Assembly (NCBI GenBank): GCA_943356465.1
Contig: CALREX010000005.1
Location: 1-64,000, forward strand
Source of the DNA: Candidatus Peribacteria bacterium
GTDB taxonomy: Bacteria > Patescibacteriota > Gracilibacteria > UBA1369 > LOWO2-01-FULL-3
Length of the DNA: 64,000 nucleotides
Reading direction: 5' to 3'
Both the position numbers and the translations under genes were made by a program. Positions 9,748-19,621 of this stretch are shown piece by piece. How positions within the stretch are numbered: position 1 is the stretch's first letter; each line of letters begins with the position of its first letter. The notes beneath the pieces were generated by a model. That model saw only the letters and a list, made by a program, of their open reading frames with translations. It was not told where the DNA came from and searched no databases.

Positions 9748-10449
9748 ATGAAAAAACAGGGGAAAAAATATGTCGAAGCTAAAAAGCTTGTAGACAAAGA
9801 GGCTTACACAATTGATGAAGCGATTGTTTTGCTTAAAAAAACTTCTGTGACAAAATTTGACGGAAGCTCAGAGATTCACATGAAACTTGGTCTTGACCCT
9901 ACACAGGCTGATCAAAATCTACGTACAACTGTTGTTCTTCCTGAAGGAACAGGAAAAGAGGTCACTGTCGTTGCCTTTGTTGGTGACGAAAAAGTAAAAG
10001 AAGCAATGGCCGCAGGTGCTCTTATGGCCGGAACAGGTGATCTTATCGCGAAGATTGAAGGTGGATGGACTGATTTTGATGTTGCTGTTGCAACTCCTGA
10101 TCAAATGAAAGATCTTTCAAAAGTAGCTAAGATTCTTGGACAAAAAAGACTTATGCCAAATCCAAAGAGCGGAACTGTTGCTCCTGATGTATCAAAAATG
10201 ATTTCTGATATCAAAAAGGGTAAAGTTGAGCTTCGTGTTGATAAAGAAGCAAACCTACACAACGTTTTCGGAAAAATTTCTTTTGATGATGCAAAATTGA
10301 AGACTAATCTTAAGGCTCTTGTAAAAGCTGTTCTTGATGCAAAACCTAGCAGCGTTAAGGGAACTTATATCGAAACTATGACACTTGCATCTACAATGGG
10401 ACCTGGGATTCCATTAGATGTAAATGCGGCACTTGCTGAAAGTAAATAG
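9748..10449 (+). CDS. rplA: 50S ribosomal protein L1
   Basis: KFDGSSEIHMKLGLDPTQADQNLRTTVVLPEGTGK and LMPNPKSGTV. Confidence 0.98.
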   Translation: MKKQGKKYVEAKKLVDKEAYTIDEAIVLLKKTSVTKFDGSSEIHMKLGLDPTQADQNLRTTVVLPEGTGKEVTVVAFVGDEKVKEAMAAGALMAGTGDLIAKIEGGWTDFDVAVATPDQMKDLSKVAKILGQKRLMPNPKSGTVAPDVSKMISDIKKGKVELRVDKEANLHNVFGKISFDDAKLKTNLKALVKAVLDAKPSSVKGTYIETMTLASTMGPGIPLDVNAALAESK

Positions 10450-10559
10450 AGTAATTTCCTTAAGATAAAGAAATGATTGCGGTACTCTTACGCTGATCAA
10501 AAGGATCTAGGAAAAATAGCACCGTTTCGTAGAATCATTTATCCCATTTCTTCCAATAA

Positions 10560-11594
10560 CTATGCAGCATTTTCTATCTCCAATGCCTCTTTGAGAGACT
10601 TTAGACCTACTTCGAGTTGAGAGTCGGTTGGATCTTTTGTTGTGATTCTTTGAAGGGCCAGTCCCGGAGCTACAAATGGTTGCACCCAGCTACTTTCTCT
10701 ATGTTTAGCGCTGAATTTCAAGAATTCGTATGCCAATCCCGCAATCAATGGAAGTGCCGCAACTCTTAGGACGAGATTTTGCCAGAAGATTTCCTGCTTT
10801 GGAACAAATGTGTAAACTAAAACGCTCAAAACAAAAACTATTAAAATAAAACTTGTTCCACAACGTGGATGAAATCTTGATTGAGGTTTTGCATTTTCCG
10901 TGTTTAGCTCTAGATGTTTTTCGTAAGTAAAAATACTTTTGTGTTCCGCTCCATGATATTCAAAAATTCTTCTGAAACTTGGGATAAGCGAAAGTATATA
11001 AATGTATGCAAGGAAAATTGAAATTTTCATCCCGCCGTCTATCAAATTAAAGATGATATAATTTTCATGAATATAGGTAAATTTTCCATCCAAAATTGTG
11101 GTTACCCAAAGTGGAATAAACTTGAACATGAAGACACTTACGCTAAGTGCGATTATTATTGAAATTGCAAACATTCCTCCTTCCAAAATTTTTATCATTG
11201 TCGATTTTTTTTCATTTTCAGAGTCCGGATTTTCTTTAAATTTTTCTTCCTTTGCTTTTATTTCATCTTCTTCCTCAATCGCTTCGTTTGCAGAAAAATT
11301 TATCGCTGTCATTCCTATTCCCATCATTTCGATAAGACCTACAATCCCCCTCACTATTGGAATATTTAAAAACTTATATCTATGAATAATTGATTTATGT
11401 TTTTTTGCGGAAATTTTTATAGATTTGTCTTTTTTTCTGACAGCTATAACTACAGAATTTGGTGAACGCATCATAACGCCTTCGATCACAGCCTGCCCTC
11501 CGACTGCGAAGTCGATATCTTCTTTTGTGGATAGCACAAAATTAGTTGTGAAATAAAAAATTTTCTTTAGCTCGTGGAGAATTTTTATCATCAA
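10560..11594 (-). CDS. DUF1385 family membrane protein
   Basis: VGGQAVIEGVMMRSPNSVVIAVRK and RRIFEYHGAEHKSIF motifs. Confidence 0.9.
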   Translation of the reverse strand: MMIKILHELKKIFYFTTNFVLSTKEDIDFAVGGQAVIEGVMMRSPNSVVIAVRKKDKSIKISAKKHKSIIHRYKFLNIPIVRGIVGLIEMMGIGMTAINFSANEAIEEEDEIKAKEEKFKENPDSENEKKSTMIKILEGGMFAISIIIALSVSVFMFKFIPLWVTTILDGKFTYIHENYIIFNLIDGGMKISIFLAYIYILSLIPSFRRIFEYHGAEHKSIFTYEKHLELNTENAKPQSRFHPRCGTSFILIVFVLSVLVYTFVPKQEIFWQNLVLRVAALPLIAGLAYEFLKFSAKHRESSWVQPFVAPGLALQRITTKDPTDSQLEVGLKSLKEALEIENAA

Positions 11595-11679
11595 TTTTTT
11601 GTTAATTTTTATTCTTTGTAGTTGCTATAGTGCAATGTATAATTTATCCTACAAAGCGATATTAATAAAGTCGAGTTTT

Positions 11680-12120
11680 ATGAAAGTGCGTATCAAGCGT
11701 ATAGACAAAACTTTGCCGCTTCCAATGTATGAAACTAACGGAGCTGTTGGCTTCGATATTCTTGCGCGTGAAGATGTGACTGTGAACCCGAAGGAATTGG
11801 CTATGGTGCCTTCAAATCTCATCGTAGAAGTGCCTGAAAAATATATGCTTGTAGTCGCATCCAGGAGTTCAGCGCCTTCGAAAAAGGGTATCAGTCCCCC
11901 ACATGGATTTGGAATTATCGATCATGATTATTGTGGAGAGAAAGATGAGATCAAAGTTTTGGTTTATAACTTCAGAAACACAGCAGCAGATATCAAACGC
12001 GGAGAAAAAATCGCACAAGGAGTTTTTGTGAGAATCGATAAATTTGAGTGGGAGGAAAGTGATGAAATTTTAAAAGAAAGTCGTGGTGGTTTTGGAAGCA
12101 CTGGAGGCTATGGACAATGA
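11680..12120 (+). CDS. dut: dUTP diphosphatase (dUTPase-like); start corrected from the 11599 ORF start
   Basis: MKVRIKRID..PLPMYETNGAVGFDILA, ASRSSAPSKKGI, GIIDHDYCGE, C-terminal RGGFGSTGGYG. Confidence 0.9.
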   Translation: MKVRIKRIDKTLPLPMYETNGAVGFDILAREDVTVNPKELAMVPSNLIVEVPEKYMLVVASRSSAPSKKGISPPHGFGIIDHDYCGEKDEIKVLVYNFRNTAADIKRGEKIAQGVFVRIDKFEWEESDEILKESRGGFGSTGGYGQ

Positions 12121-12147
12121 TGAATAACTGAACAAATTATTTGTACT

Positions 12148-12729
12148 ATGAAAGGAAAATTAATTACAATTTACGGAATAAATAATATCGGCAAAAGCAC
12201 TCATGCAAAGCTTTTGGTTGAGCGTTTAAAAAAAGAGGGCCGAAAAGTTTTTTATGTAAAATATCCGATTTATGATTTGTCCCCTACCGGACCATTTTTG
12301 AATGATGTTCTTCGTGGCGGCTTACAAAAAATTTCCGAAGATGAACTTCAACTTTGGTTTGTTTTGAATCGTTATCAATACGAGCCTGAGATTTTACGAC
12401 TTCTTGATGAAGGTTATATTGTTGTGGCTGAGGATTATATTGGCACAGGAATCGCTTGGGGAACAGCAAAGGGGCTTGATACAGCATGGCTTGAAGAAAT
12501 GAACAAACATTTGATTAAAGAAGATTTTGCGATATTGCTTGAAGGAAAACGCGATAAAAAATCCAGAGAGAAGAAGCATGTGCATGAAACAAATGATGTG
12601 TTGATTGAAAAATGTGTGAGTGTTTTGGAAATTTTGGCCGAAAAATATGGATGGAAAAAAATTCAAACTCAGAAAGAAATCGCAGATACGGCGGGGGCAG
12701 TGTGGGAGGTTGTGAAAAATGTTATATAA
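12148..12729 (+). CDS. tmk: Thymidylate kinase-like NTPase
   Basis: GINNIGKSTHAKLL P-loop; EDYIGTGIAWG motif. Confidence 0.8.
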   Translation: MKGKLITIYGINNIGKSTHAKLLVERLKKEGRKVFYVKYPIYDLSPTGPFLNDVLRGGLQKISEDELQLWFVLNRYQYEPEILRLLDEGYIVVAEDYIGTGIAWGTAKGLDTAWLEEMNKHLIKEDFAILLEGKRDKKSREKKHVHETNDVLIEKCVSVLEILAEKYGWKKIQTQKEIADTAGAVWEVVKNVI

Positions 12730-12758
12730 TTCCTAATAGTATTTGTTCAAGTTCTGTA

Positions 12759-12787
12759 TTGACGATTACCTGCTTGAACTATATTAT
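12759..12787 (+). promoter_or_regulatory. Promoter of folD: TTGACG-N17-TATTAT
   Basis: -35 at 12759-12764, -10 at 12782-12787. Confidence 0.55.
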
Positions 12788-12841
12788 GAAATAGCTTTAG
12801 GGAAGTGTCTCTAGAGCCGTTTATTTTTTATTCACAAAATT

Positions 12842-13699
12842 ATGCAACTTTTGGACGGCAGGAAGGTTGCAAATGAAATGTTGTTGAAGCTAAAAGATGA
12901 AGTCGCTGGACTTCAACTTCATCACGTTTTGCCAAAGCTTGCCGTGATTCTTGTAGGTAAAAATCCTGCCTCCCTTTCGTACATCAAGCAAAAACAGCTT
13001 GCTTGTACAGAAACAGGGATCTTGTGGGAGCAATTTGATTTTGAAGAAGATATCACTACTGCACAGCTTATAGAAAAAATAGAAGAATTGAACATGGATG
13101 AAACTATTCATGGAATTCTTGTACAACTCCCTCTTCCAAAACATGTATACACTCCTGATGTTATTCGTGCTATCAATCCAAAAAAGGATGTGGATGGATT
13201 TACGGCTTATAACCTCGGAAAAATGTTCCTTAGTACTGACTTTGAAGATCTTACGCCATGCACACCGCTTGGCGTTATTAAAATGATTGAATATTATAAA
13301 ATTCCAGTTGAAGGAAAAGAAGTCGTTGTTGTTGGCCACAGTAATATTGTTGGAAAGCCACTCGCAACGATGTTTTTAAATAGGAATGCAACTGTGACCG
13401 TCTGCCACATTCATACAAAAGATTTGGCATTTCATACGAAGAGAGCTGATATTTTGTGCGTCGGGGTCGGAAAAATAAATCTTATTACCGCTGATATGGT
13501 AAAAGATGATGCGGTTGTTTTTGATATTGGAATAAATAGAATGGAGAATGGAAAATTATGCGGCGACACTGATTTTGAGAATGTATCAAAAAAGGCAAGT
13601 TATATCACTCCTGTTCCTGGTGGAGCCGGACCTATGACTGTGGCCTGTCTTATGCTAAATACTGTTCATGCATCAAAACGTTTAAATAATATTCCTTAA
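12842..13699 (+). CDS. folD: Bifunctional methylenetetrahydrofolate dehydrogenase/cyclohydrolase FolD
   Basis: GILVQLPLPKHV, VVVGHSNIVGKPLA, PVPGGAGPMTVACLM. Confidence 0.97.
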   Translation: MQLLDGRKVANEMLLKLKDEVAGLQLHHVLPKLAVILVGKNPASLSYIKQKQLACTETGILWEQFDFEEDITTAQLIEKIEELNMDETIHGILVQLPLPKHVYTPDVIRAINPKKDVDGFTAYNLGKMFLSTDFEDLTPCTPLGVIKMIEYYKIPVEGKEVVVVGHSNIVGKPLATMFLNRNATVTVCHIHTKDLAFHTKRADILCVGVGKINLITADMVKDDAVVFDIGINRMENGKLCGDTDFENVSKKASYITPVPGGAGPMTVACLMLNTVHASKRLNNIP

Positions 13700-13709
13700 T
13701 TACAAACCT

Positions 13710-15227
13710 ATGTGTGGAGTTGTGGGAGTTCTTGGACACAATTATGTAGCTCAAGATGTATACGACGGGCTTGTCACGTTGCAACATCGCGGGCAGGATG
13801 CCACAGGCATGATAACTTATGACGGAAAATTTCATGTCAGAAAAGACTTGGGATTGGTGAAAGATGTTTTCCATACAAGACACATGAAGAGACTTACAGG
13901 ATATGCCGGAATAGGTCATACAAGATATTCCACTATTGGCGTAGGGGCGAAAGATGAGATACAACCGTTCTTGGGGCCTTCTCCTTATGGAGTTATGATT
14001 GCCCATAATGGAAATCTTTTTAATTCACAGGAACTTAAAAAAGAGATTTTCGAAAAAGATCAGAGGCTTGTAAATTCCGATTCTGATGCTGAAGTTTTAC
14101 TTAATATCTTTACAAAATCTTTATCTAAACAAAATCCTACGACAGAAGGGCTTACGCCGGATAATATCTGGAAAGCCATAGAAAGTGTCTATAAAAGATC
14201 AAAAGGTGCTTATAGCGTAGTGGCTTATATTGCCGGACAAGGAATGGTCGGTTTTAGGGACCCTAACGGGATTCGGCCTCTTATGTTTGGGAAAAGGGAT
14301 AATGGCATGACGACTGATTATATTTTTGTTTCGGAATCTGTGACTCTTGATATTTTAGGTTTTGAATTTATACAAGATATTGGTGCAGGAGAGGCTATTT
14401 TTATCAGCGAAAAAGATAGAAAAGTTCACTCCAAAAAAATTACCAATGAAAAACATACTCCTTGTGTATTTGAATATGTTTATTTCGCAAGACCTGATTC
14501 TGTTATCGATAATATTTCGGTTCATCAAGCCAGACATAACATGGGGGTTAAGATGGCAAAAAAAATAAAAGCTGCAAAACTTGATATAGATATTGTTGTT
14601 CCTGTGCCTGATTCTTCAAGAACTGCAGCCTTTTCAGTGGCTGATGAGCTTGGACTTAAGTATGCCGAAGGTCTTGTAAAAAACAGATATATCGGACGTA
14701 CGTTTATAATGCCAGGGCAGCAAATCAGAAAAAAATCCATCAGATATAAGCTAAATGCAATGCCTCTTATTTTAAAAGGCAAAAATGTTCTTTTGGTTGA
14801 TGATAGTATTGTTAGAGGAAATACTTCCAAGCAAATTATTCAAATGGTGAGAGAGGCCGGAGCTAAAAAAGTTTATTTTGCCTCTTATTATCCACCTGTA
14901 ATCAATCCGTGTCTTTATGGTGTGGATATGCCGTCCCGTGAGGAGCTTATAGCTTCAAATCACACTGTCGATGAAATTTGTAAATTCCTTGGCGCTGATC
15001 ATTTGATTTACAATGACACTGATGATGTTTTAAGCTCATGTTTAAAAGAAAATCCTAAACTTAAAGATATGTGCATGGCTTGTGTCACAGGTAAATATCC
15101 TACAGGCGACATAACCGAGAAAATGCTGGAGGAACATGCATATTCAAGAGCTTGTGAGCGTGACAGAGTTGGAGATGAAGCTTTTCCAAAAGAAGAAATG
15201 GAAAATCAATTAAATCTCACGATATGA
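13710..15227 (+). CDS. purF: Amidophosphoribosyltransferase
   Basis: MCGVVGVLGH N-terminal catalytic Cys, GHTRYSTIG, LLVDDSIVRGNTSKQI. Confidence 0.97.
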   Translation: MCGVVGVLGHNYVAQDVYDGLVTLQHRGQDATGMITYDGKFHVRKDLGLVKDVFHTRHMKRLTGYAGIGHTRYSTIGVGAKDEIQPFLGPSPYGVMIAHNGNLFNSQELKKEIFEKDQRLVNSDSDAEVLLNIFTKSLSKQNPTTEGLTPDNIWKAIESVYKRSKGAYSVVAYIAGQGMVGFRDPNGIRPLMFGKRDNGMTTDYIFVSESVTLDILGFEFIQDIGAGEAIFISEKDRKVHSKKITNEKHTPCVFEYVYFARPDSVIDNISVHQARHNMGVKMAKKIKAAKLDIDIVVPVPDSSRTAAFSVADELGLKYAEGLVKNRYIGRTFIMPGQQIRKKSIRYKLNAMPLILKGKNVLLVDDSIVRGNTSKQIIQMVREAGAKKVYFASYYPPVINPCLYGVDMPSREELIASNHTVDEICKFLGADHLIYNDTDDVLSSCLKENPKLKDMCMACVTGKYPTGDITEKMLEEHAYSRACERDRVGDEAFPKEEMENQLNLTI

Positions 15228-16537
15228 AGAAAATCCTGCTACTCGGAAATGGTGCACGAGAACAAGCGATTGCTGAAACTTTTTTGCGAAGTCCACAAAA
15301 ACCTGAGATTTTTGTCGTTGGAAAAACTAATAATCCCGGATTTGCAAAAATGGCGACAGATTCTTTGATGGCTGACGTGTGTGACAGAGATGCTATCATG
15401 GAATTCGCCCATAAAGTTAAACCTGATTTTGCATTTGTCGGACCGGAAGCTCCGATCGCTTATGGAATTGTAGATATGCTTCTTGAAATGGGAATAAAAA
15501 GTGCTTCCCCTCTTCAAACTGTCGGACGACTTGAATCTTCAAAATCTTTTACGAGGGATTTACTTGAGAAATATGGCATTGATGGCAATCCAAAATACAA
15601 AGTGTTTTTTGATGAGAATGGAATTCGTGAATTCTTGGAGTCGCTTGATGGAAATTATGTTGTGAAGGCTGATGGGCTAAAAGGAGGGAAAGGGGTGAAA
15701 GTTTCCGGAGATCATTTATCAAGTGTAGATGAAGCTTTTGCTTATGCTAAGGAATGTATTTCGGAAGCTTCAAAAGTTGTGATTGAGGAAAAATTTATCG
15801 GTCAGGAATTTAGTTTGATGAGTTTTTGTGACGGAGAAAACACAAAAGATATGCCAGCTGTTCAGGATCATAAACGTGCTTTTGATGGAGATAAAGGGCC
15901 GAATACCGGCGGAATGGGAACGTATTCATGTGTAGATCACAGCATGCCTTTTTTGACTGAAAGTGATTTGAGGCAGGCTTCTGATATTACAAGACTTGTG
16001 GCTAAGGCTCTAAAAGAAGAAACTGGCTGTCATTTTAAAGGGGTGATGTATGGCGGATTTATTGCAGTAAAAAACGGAGTTAGACTTATAGAATACAATG
16101 CTCGTTTTGGTGATCCTGAAGCTATGAATGTCTTGCCACTTTTGAAGAATGATTTCGTCGAAATTTGTGAAACGATTATCGCTGGTGATTTAAATAATGT
16201 TAAAGTTGAATTTGAAAATAAGGCTACAGTTTGCAAATATGCAGTGCCAAACGGCTATCCTGATATGTCTGTAAAAGGAGAGAAAATCGAAATTGGAGAA
16301 ATGCCTGAAGGAGTGAAAGTTTATTTTGCCTCCATAGATCAAAAAGAAGATTTTCTTTATTTGGCTGGCTCAAGAGCAGTTGCAGTTGTTGGAATCGGCG
16401 ATGATTTATCTGTCGCAGAGAAGTTGGCCGAAGAAGGCGTTAATTTGATCAAAGGACCTGTGTTTCACAGAAAAGATATTGGAACGAAAACGTTGATTGA
16501 CAGTAAAGTTGAGATGATGAAGAAGATTCGGGGGTGA
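15224..16537 (+). CDS. purD: Phosphoribosylamine--glycine ligase
   Basis: LLLGNGAREQAIAE, ADGLKGGKGVKV, EYNARFGDPEAMNVLPLL; 4-bp ATGA overlap with purF. Confidence 0.96.
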   Translation: MKKILLLGNGAREQAIAETFLRSPQKPEIFVVGKTNNPGFAKMATDSLMADVCDRDAIMEFAHKVKPDFAFVGPEAPIAYGIVDMLLEMGIKSASPLQTVGRLESSKSFTRDLLEKYGIDGNPKYKVFFDENGIREFLESLDGNYVVKADGLKGGKGVKVSGDHLSSVDEAFAYAKECISEASKVVIEEKFIGQEFSLMSFCDGENTKDMPAVQDHKRAFDGDKGPNTGGMGTYSCVDHSMPFLTESDLRQASDITRLVAKALKEETGCHFKGVMYGGFIAVKNGVRLIEYNARFGDPEAMNVLPLLKNDFVEICETIIAGDLNNVKVEFENKATVCKYAVPNGYPDMSVKGEKIEIGEMPEGVKVYFASIDQKEDFLYLAGSRAVAVVGIGDDLSVAEKLAEEGVNLIKGPVFHRKDIGTKTLIDSKVEMMKKIRG

Positions 16538-16542
16538 GATAC

Positions 16543-16911
16543 TTACTTTTTGAAGACATTTTCTACTTTATGAACAGCGTTCTCTGTGAAATGTTTTGCT
16601 TTGTCGAATGTTTTTTTTGCTTTATTCATAGTCTTTTTTGGAATTTTATTTACAAGCTTCTTCGCTTCATCTTTTGCCATTTTTGTGTACTTCTTGACTC
16701 TTTTGTCTTCTACACATTCTTTACAACTGCCGCTTAAATCTTTTCCAACGCCCTCCAAAGTTTCTTTCACTGCGCTAAATCCTGTGCCTCCGTGTTTTAT
16801 TTCTGATCTGATCTTGTTACGAGTGTCTGCGCCTTTTTTTGGGGCAAATAAAATACCGACTGCCGTTCCTGCAAGCAGGCCTGCGAATAGTGCTTTTAAT
16901 GCTTTAAACAT
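16543..16911 (-). CDS. YtxH-like small protein
   Basis: LFAGLLAGTAVGILFAPKKGADTRNKI followed by a Lys/Ala-rich helix. Confidence 0.75.
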   Translation of the reverse strand: MFKALKALFAGLLAGTAVGILFAPKKGADTRNKIRSEIKHGGTGFSAVKETLEGVGKDLSGSCKECVEDKRVKKYTKMAKDEAKKLVNKIPKKTMNKAKKTFDKAKHFTENAVHKVENVFKK

Positions 16912-16954
16912 TTTTGATGAGGTTAATGAGTAAGCTTATTTTACAACTAAAAAT

Positions 16955-17061
16955 GGGAATAGTCCAAAACATTTTTTAGGACTTAAGCTTCTTGTGTTAA
17001 AGACCAAAAGCCCATCTAAACTTAACGCAATGCGTCCTAAAAAACGTTTTGGACTATTCCC
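16955..17061. repeat. Intergenic inverted-repeat element (28-nt arms, 27/28 matching)
   Basis: GGGAATAGTCCAAAACATTTTTTAGGAC ... GTCCTAAAAAACGTTTTGGACTATTCCC; core shared with 6264-6364. Confidence 0.85.
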
Positions 17062-17099
17062 CATCATCTTTTCGTTGTAAAAAAATGCCCAGAAATAGT

Positions 17100-18869
17100 T
17101 TATAATCCTGCTTTGTAGAATCTGTATAGCATATCAGCCATTTCTCCACGAGTCATGTTTGAATCAGGGTAGAAATAATAATCATTTCCTGTAAGATTGT
17201 ATTCTTTTGCGAACCATACGTAGCTCATGTACCATTTAGTATTTTTGTCGTTTATCGTGTCGTAATAAGGCTGTCCGTAAGTGTTTGAAGGCACAACTAA
17301 ATCTGAAACAACTTCAGCTGTGTTTAGTAATATTGCCAATGATTCAACTCTTGAGATAGGCATATTTGGTCTGAATGATCCATCGTTATAACCATGGACT
17401 ATTCCAAGATCCAAAGCTGTTTTCAAATATGATGTATACCATGAGTATTTGTCCACATCATAGAATCCAAAGTTTTCACCTTTTATATTTTCGATTTGTA
17501 CATTTTGTGATTCAAGAATTACTTTCAATGCTTCTGCACGTGTAAGTGATTTTTGTGGCTTAAAAGAACCGTCATTGTATCCTGTAAATATTCCTGCATC
17601 TGATGCCCATTTAATAGCTTCACAGTAAACTTCGTCTGATGTCATATCTGTAAATGAACCACAGCTATCGGCATATTTGTATTTTGTAGATCCTGAAATT
17701 ATGAATGTACCAACTTCCACGTCTTTACCTTTGTTGTTTGCTGCTATGATTTTGTATTGATAGATGCCGCTTTCTAAAGATCCGTATTTACCTGATCCAT
17801 CCCATCTTACTGAATTTTGGCCAGAAAGAAGTGATTCGTTCTTGATAATTGTGGCCAAAACTGTGCTTCCATCACGAATTTCAACTGTGACATCCGCGTC
17901 TCTATCAAGCCTGAACTTGATAGTCATATTGCCTTCTGAACCGTAATAAATACCTTCGTTTGCGTTGTCTTTGTATATGTTTGGCTTGCCGCTTGATTTT
18001 GAGTCTTCTTCAACTGTTATTGTTCCATCTTTCAAGTCTTGTCCTTGTGAATTCTCAGCATAAATTTTGTATGTGTATGTTCCGCTATAGTCGGCTGTTT
18101 CACCATTCCATTGCACGGAGTATGTACCGGCCGGTTTGTTGCTTTTATCTTCAAGTGTTTCGATTTTGTGTCCATTGTCGTCATATATAGCCACTATTAC
18201 ATCAGATTTAGCTGTAACTGTGTATACAATATAGGTAGATTCATTTGCATTTGGGTCAAAGCTATCTTTTGTAGCAAAAACGTCTTGTATACGAGGATCT
18301 CTTGTATTATCGCTATAATAGCCTTTTTTGACCTTTAAATGGCTTTTTTTAGTGTCGTATCTGTCTGTTCTGTATGTGTCGTTATTATTACTATAATCCC
18401 TGCTTGAGCCTACAGTAAGCCAATCAGCTTTGTAGTCAGATCCGTATGAATAAGGAGATTCACCGTCTAAAGTGATTCCATAGAAATACTCTCCGTCAGC
18501 GACTTTTCGGCCTTTTGTACCAACTTCACTTTGGTCTCCGTAGTTTCCGTCCCAAATAACATAGGAACACTGAGCTACAGTACGCATATTATCAGCTATA
18601 ACAGCAACTTTATTTGAAGATGTGCTGCCAACCGCCTCATATACGCCTACAGTAAGATAACCTTCAACATCGGTACAATAATTTATGTAATACGTACCAT
18701 CCGAATTTTCAGTAATTGAAGATGAGCTTATTGTGGCTGAAGCTTCGCCTCTATACGCAAGTGCTTTATCAGTGGCTGCAAATGATAGACCTGCGAAAGC
18801 TCCAAAAACCTGTCCAAACAACACAGCAAGTGTCGTAAGTGTAGTTGTAAATTTTTGCATAATATTCAT
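17100..18869 (-). CDS. SLH-domain surface protein with FlgD-Ig-like repeats
   Basis: Signal peptide; WNGETADYSGTYTYKIYA and WDGSGKYGSLESGIYQYKIIAAN; C-terminal SLH repeats (GIFTGYNDGSFKPQKSLTRAEALKVIL). Confidence 0.85.
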   Translation of the reverse strand: MNIMQKFTTTLTTLAVLFGQVFGAFAGLSFAATDKALAYRGEASATISSSSITENSDGTYYINYCTDVEGYLTVGVYEAVGSTSSNKVAVIADNMRTVAQCSYVIWDGNYGDQSEVGTKGRKVADGEYFYGITLDGESPYSYGSDYKADWLTVGSSRDYSNNNDTYRTDRYDTKKSHLKVKKGYYSDNTRDPRIQDVFATKDSFDPNANESTYIVYTVTAKSDVIVAIYDDNGHKIETLEDKSNKPAGTYSVQWNGETADYSGTYTYKIYAENSQGQDLKDGTITVEEDSKSSGKPNIYKDNANEGIYYGSEGNMTIKFRLDRDADVTVEIRDGSTVLATIIKNESLLSGQNSVRWDGSGKYGSLESGIYQYKIIAANNKGKDVEVGTFIISGSTKYKYADSCGSFTDMTSDEVYCEAIKWASDAGIFTGYNDGSFKPQKSLTRAEALKVILESQNVQIENIKGENFGFYDVDKYSWYTSYLKTALDLGIVHGYNDGSFRPNMPISRVESLAILLNTAEVVSDLVVPSNTYGQPYYDTINDKNTKWYMSYVWFAKEYNLTGNDYYFYPDSNMTRGEMADMLYRFYKAGL

Positions 18870-18914
18870 AGTAAATTTTGGTAAAGGAATAAGAGATAAG
18901 TACTAAAGGGTGCT

Positions 18915-18943
18915 ACTATAACACCTTGCTCTGTTTCTGTCAA
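18915..18943 (-). promoter_or_regulatory. Promoter of SLH gene: TTGACA-N17-TATAGT
   Basis: Minus strand TTGACA (18943-18938), 17-nt spacer, TATAGT (18920-18915). Confidence 0.65.
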
Positions 18944-18963
18944 TAGTGATTTTCATGGCTTAT

Positions 18964-19551
18964 TTACTGTATTATTTCTATGCCAATCCTTTCGAATATC
19001 TTTTTTAATTTGTGCATTGGAAGGCCGACTACGTTAAAATAATCGCCTCGTATTTTTTTGATAAAAAGTCCGCCGATTCCTTGGATCGCATAACCGGCCG
19101 CTTTGTCTGTGCCCTCTCCGTGGCGTATATATGCATCGATTTCCTTTTCTGTTATTTGATCCATTTCTATATGTGTGATTTCGGTGTCAGTGTACATCTT
19201 GTTTTCCGCTGTATCAATAACGCAAATTCCGGAAACCACACGGTGAGTTGTGCCGTTTAGAAGTTCTAGAATTCGTTTTGCATCTTTATTGTTTTTTGGC
19301 TTACCGATAATGTGTTTTTTGTATGCAACGACCGTGTCGACGCCGATTACTATCGCGTTTTTGTGTTTAATTGCAATATCTTCCGCTTTGCCGATCGCAT
19401 TGTGTAGGGCTAAATGAGCAGGACTTATGTGAGTTTCTTTTTCTTGAAAATTGCTCGGATGGATTTCAAATTTCATGCCGATCCCATGAAGAAGCTCTTT
19501 CCTTCGTGGACTTAATGATGCAAGAATTATTTTTTTACTTGTGTTTTTCAT
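18964..19551 (-). CDS. maf: Maf-like nucleoside triphosphate pyrophosphatase
   Basis: ILASLSPRRKELL, VIGVDTVV, DKAAGYAIQGIGG. Confidence 0.95.
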   Translation of the reverse strand: MKNTSKKIILASLSPRRKELLHGIGMKFEIHPSNFQEKETHISPAHLALHNAIGKAEDIAIKHKNAIVIGVDTVVAYKKHIIGKPKNNKDAKRILELLNGTTHRVVSGICVIDTAENKMYTDTEITHIEMDQITEKEIDAYIRHGEGTDKAAGYAIQGIGGLFIKKIRGDYFNVVGLPMHKLKKIFERIGIEIIQ

Positions 19552-19559
19552 ATAAATTG

Positions 19560-19588
19560 TTGACTACTGTGTTTTATTGCCGTAGAAT
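19560..19588 (+). promoter_or_regulatory. Promoter of rpsT: TTGACT-N17-TAGAAT
   Basis: -35 at 19560-19565, -10 at 19583-19588. Confidence 0.55.
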
Positions 19589-19621
19589 CGCACCGCTTAT
19601 TATTATATTAAACTCAAAAAA

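Noticed and set aside
10450-10559. Another member of the palindromic family between rplA and the DUF1385 gene
   Set aside because: Only weak complementarity (AAATGATT/AATCATTT) and no shared core; could be an ordinary bidirectional terminator.
12788-12841. Riboswitch (THF or ZTP) upstream of folD
   Set aside because: The leader after the predicted promoter is only about 50 nt and lacks recognisable consensus motifs.
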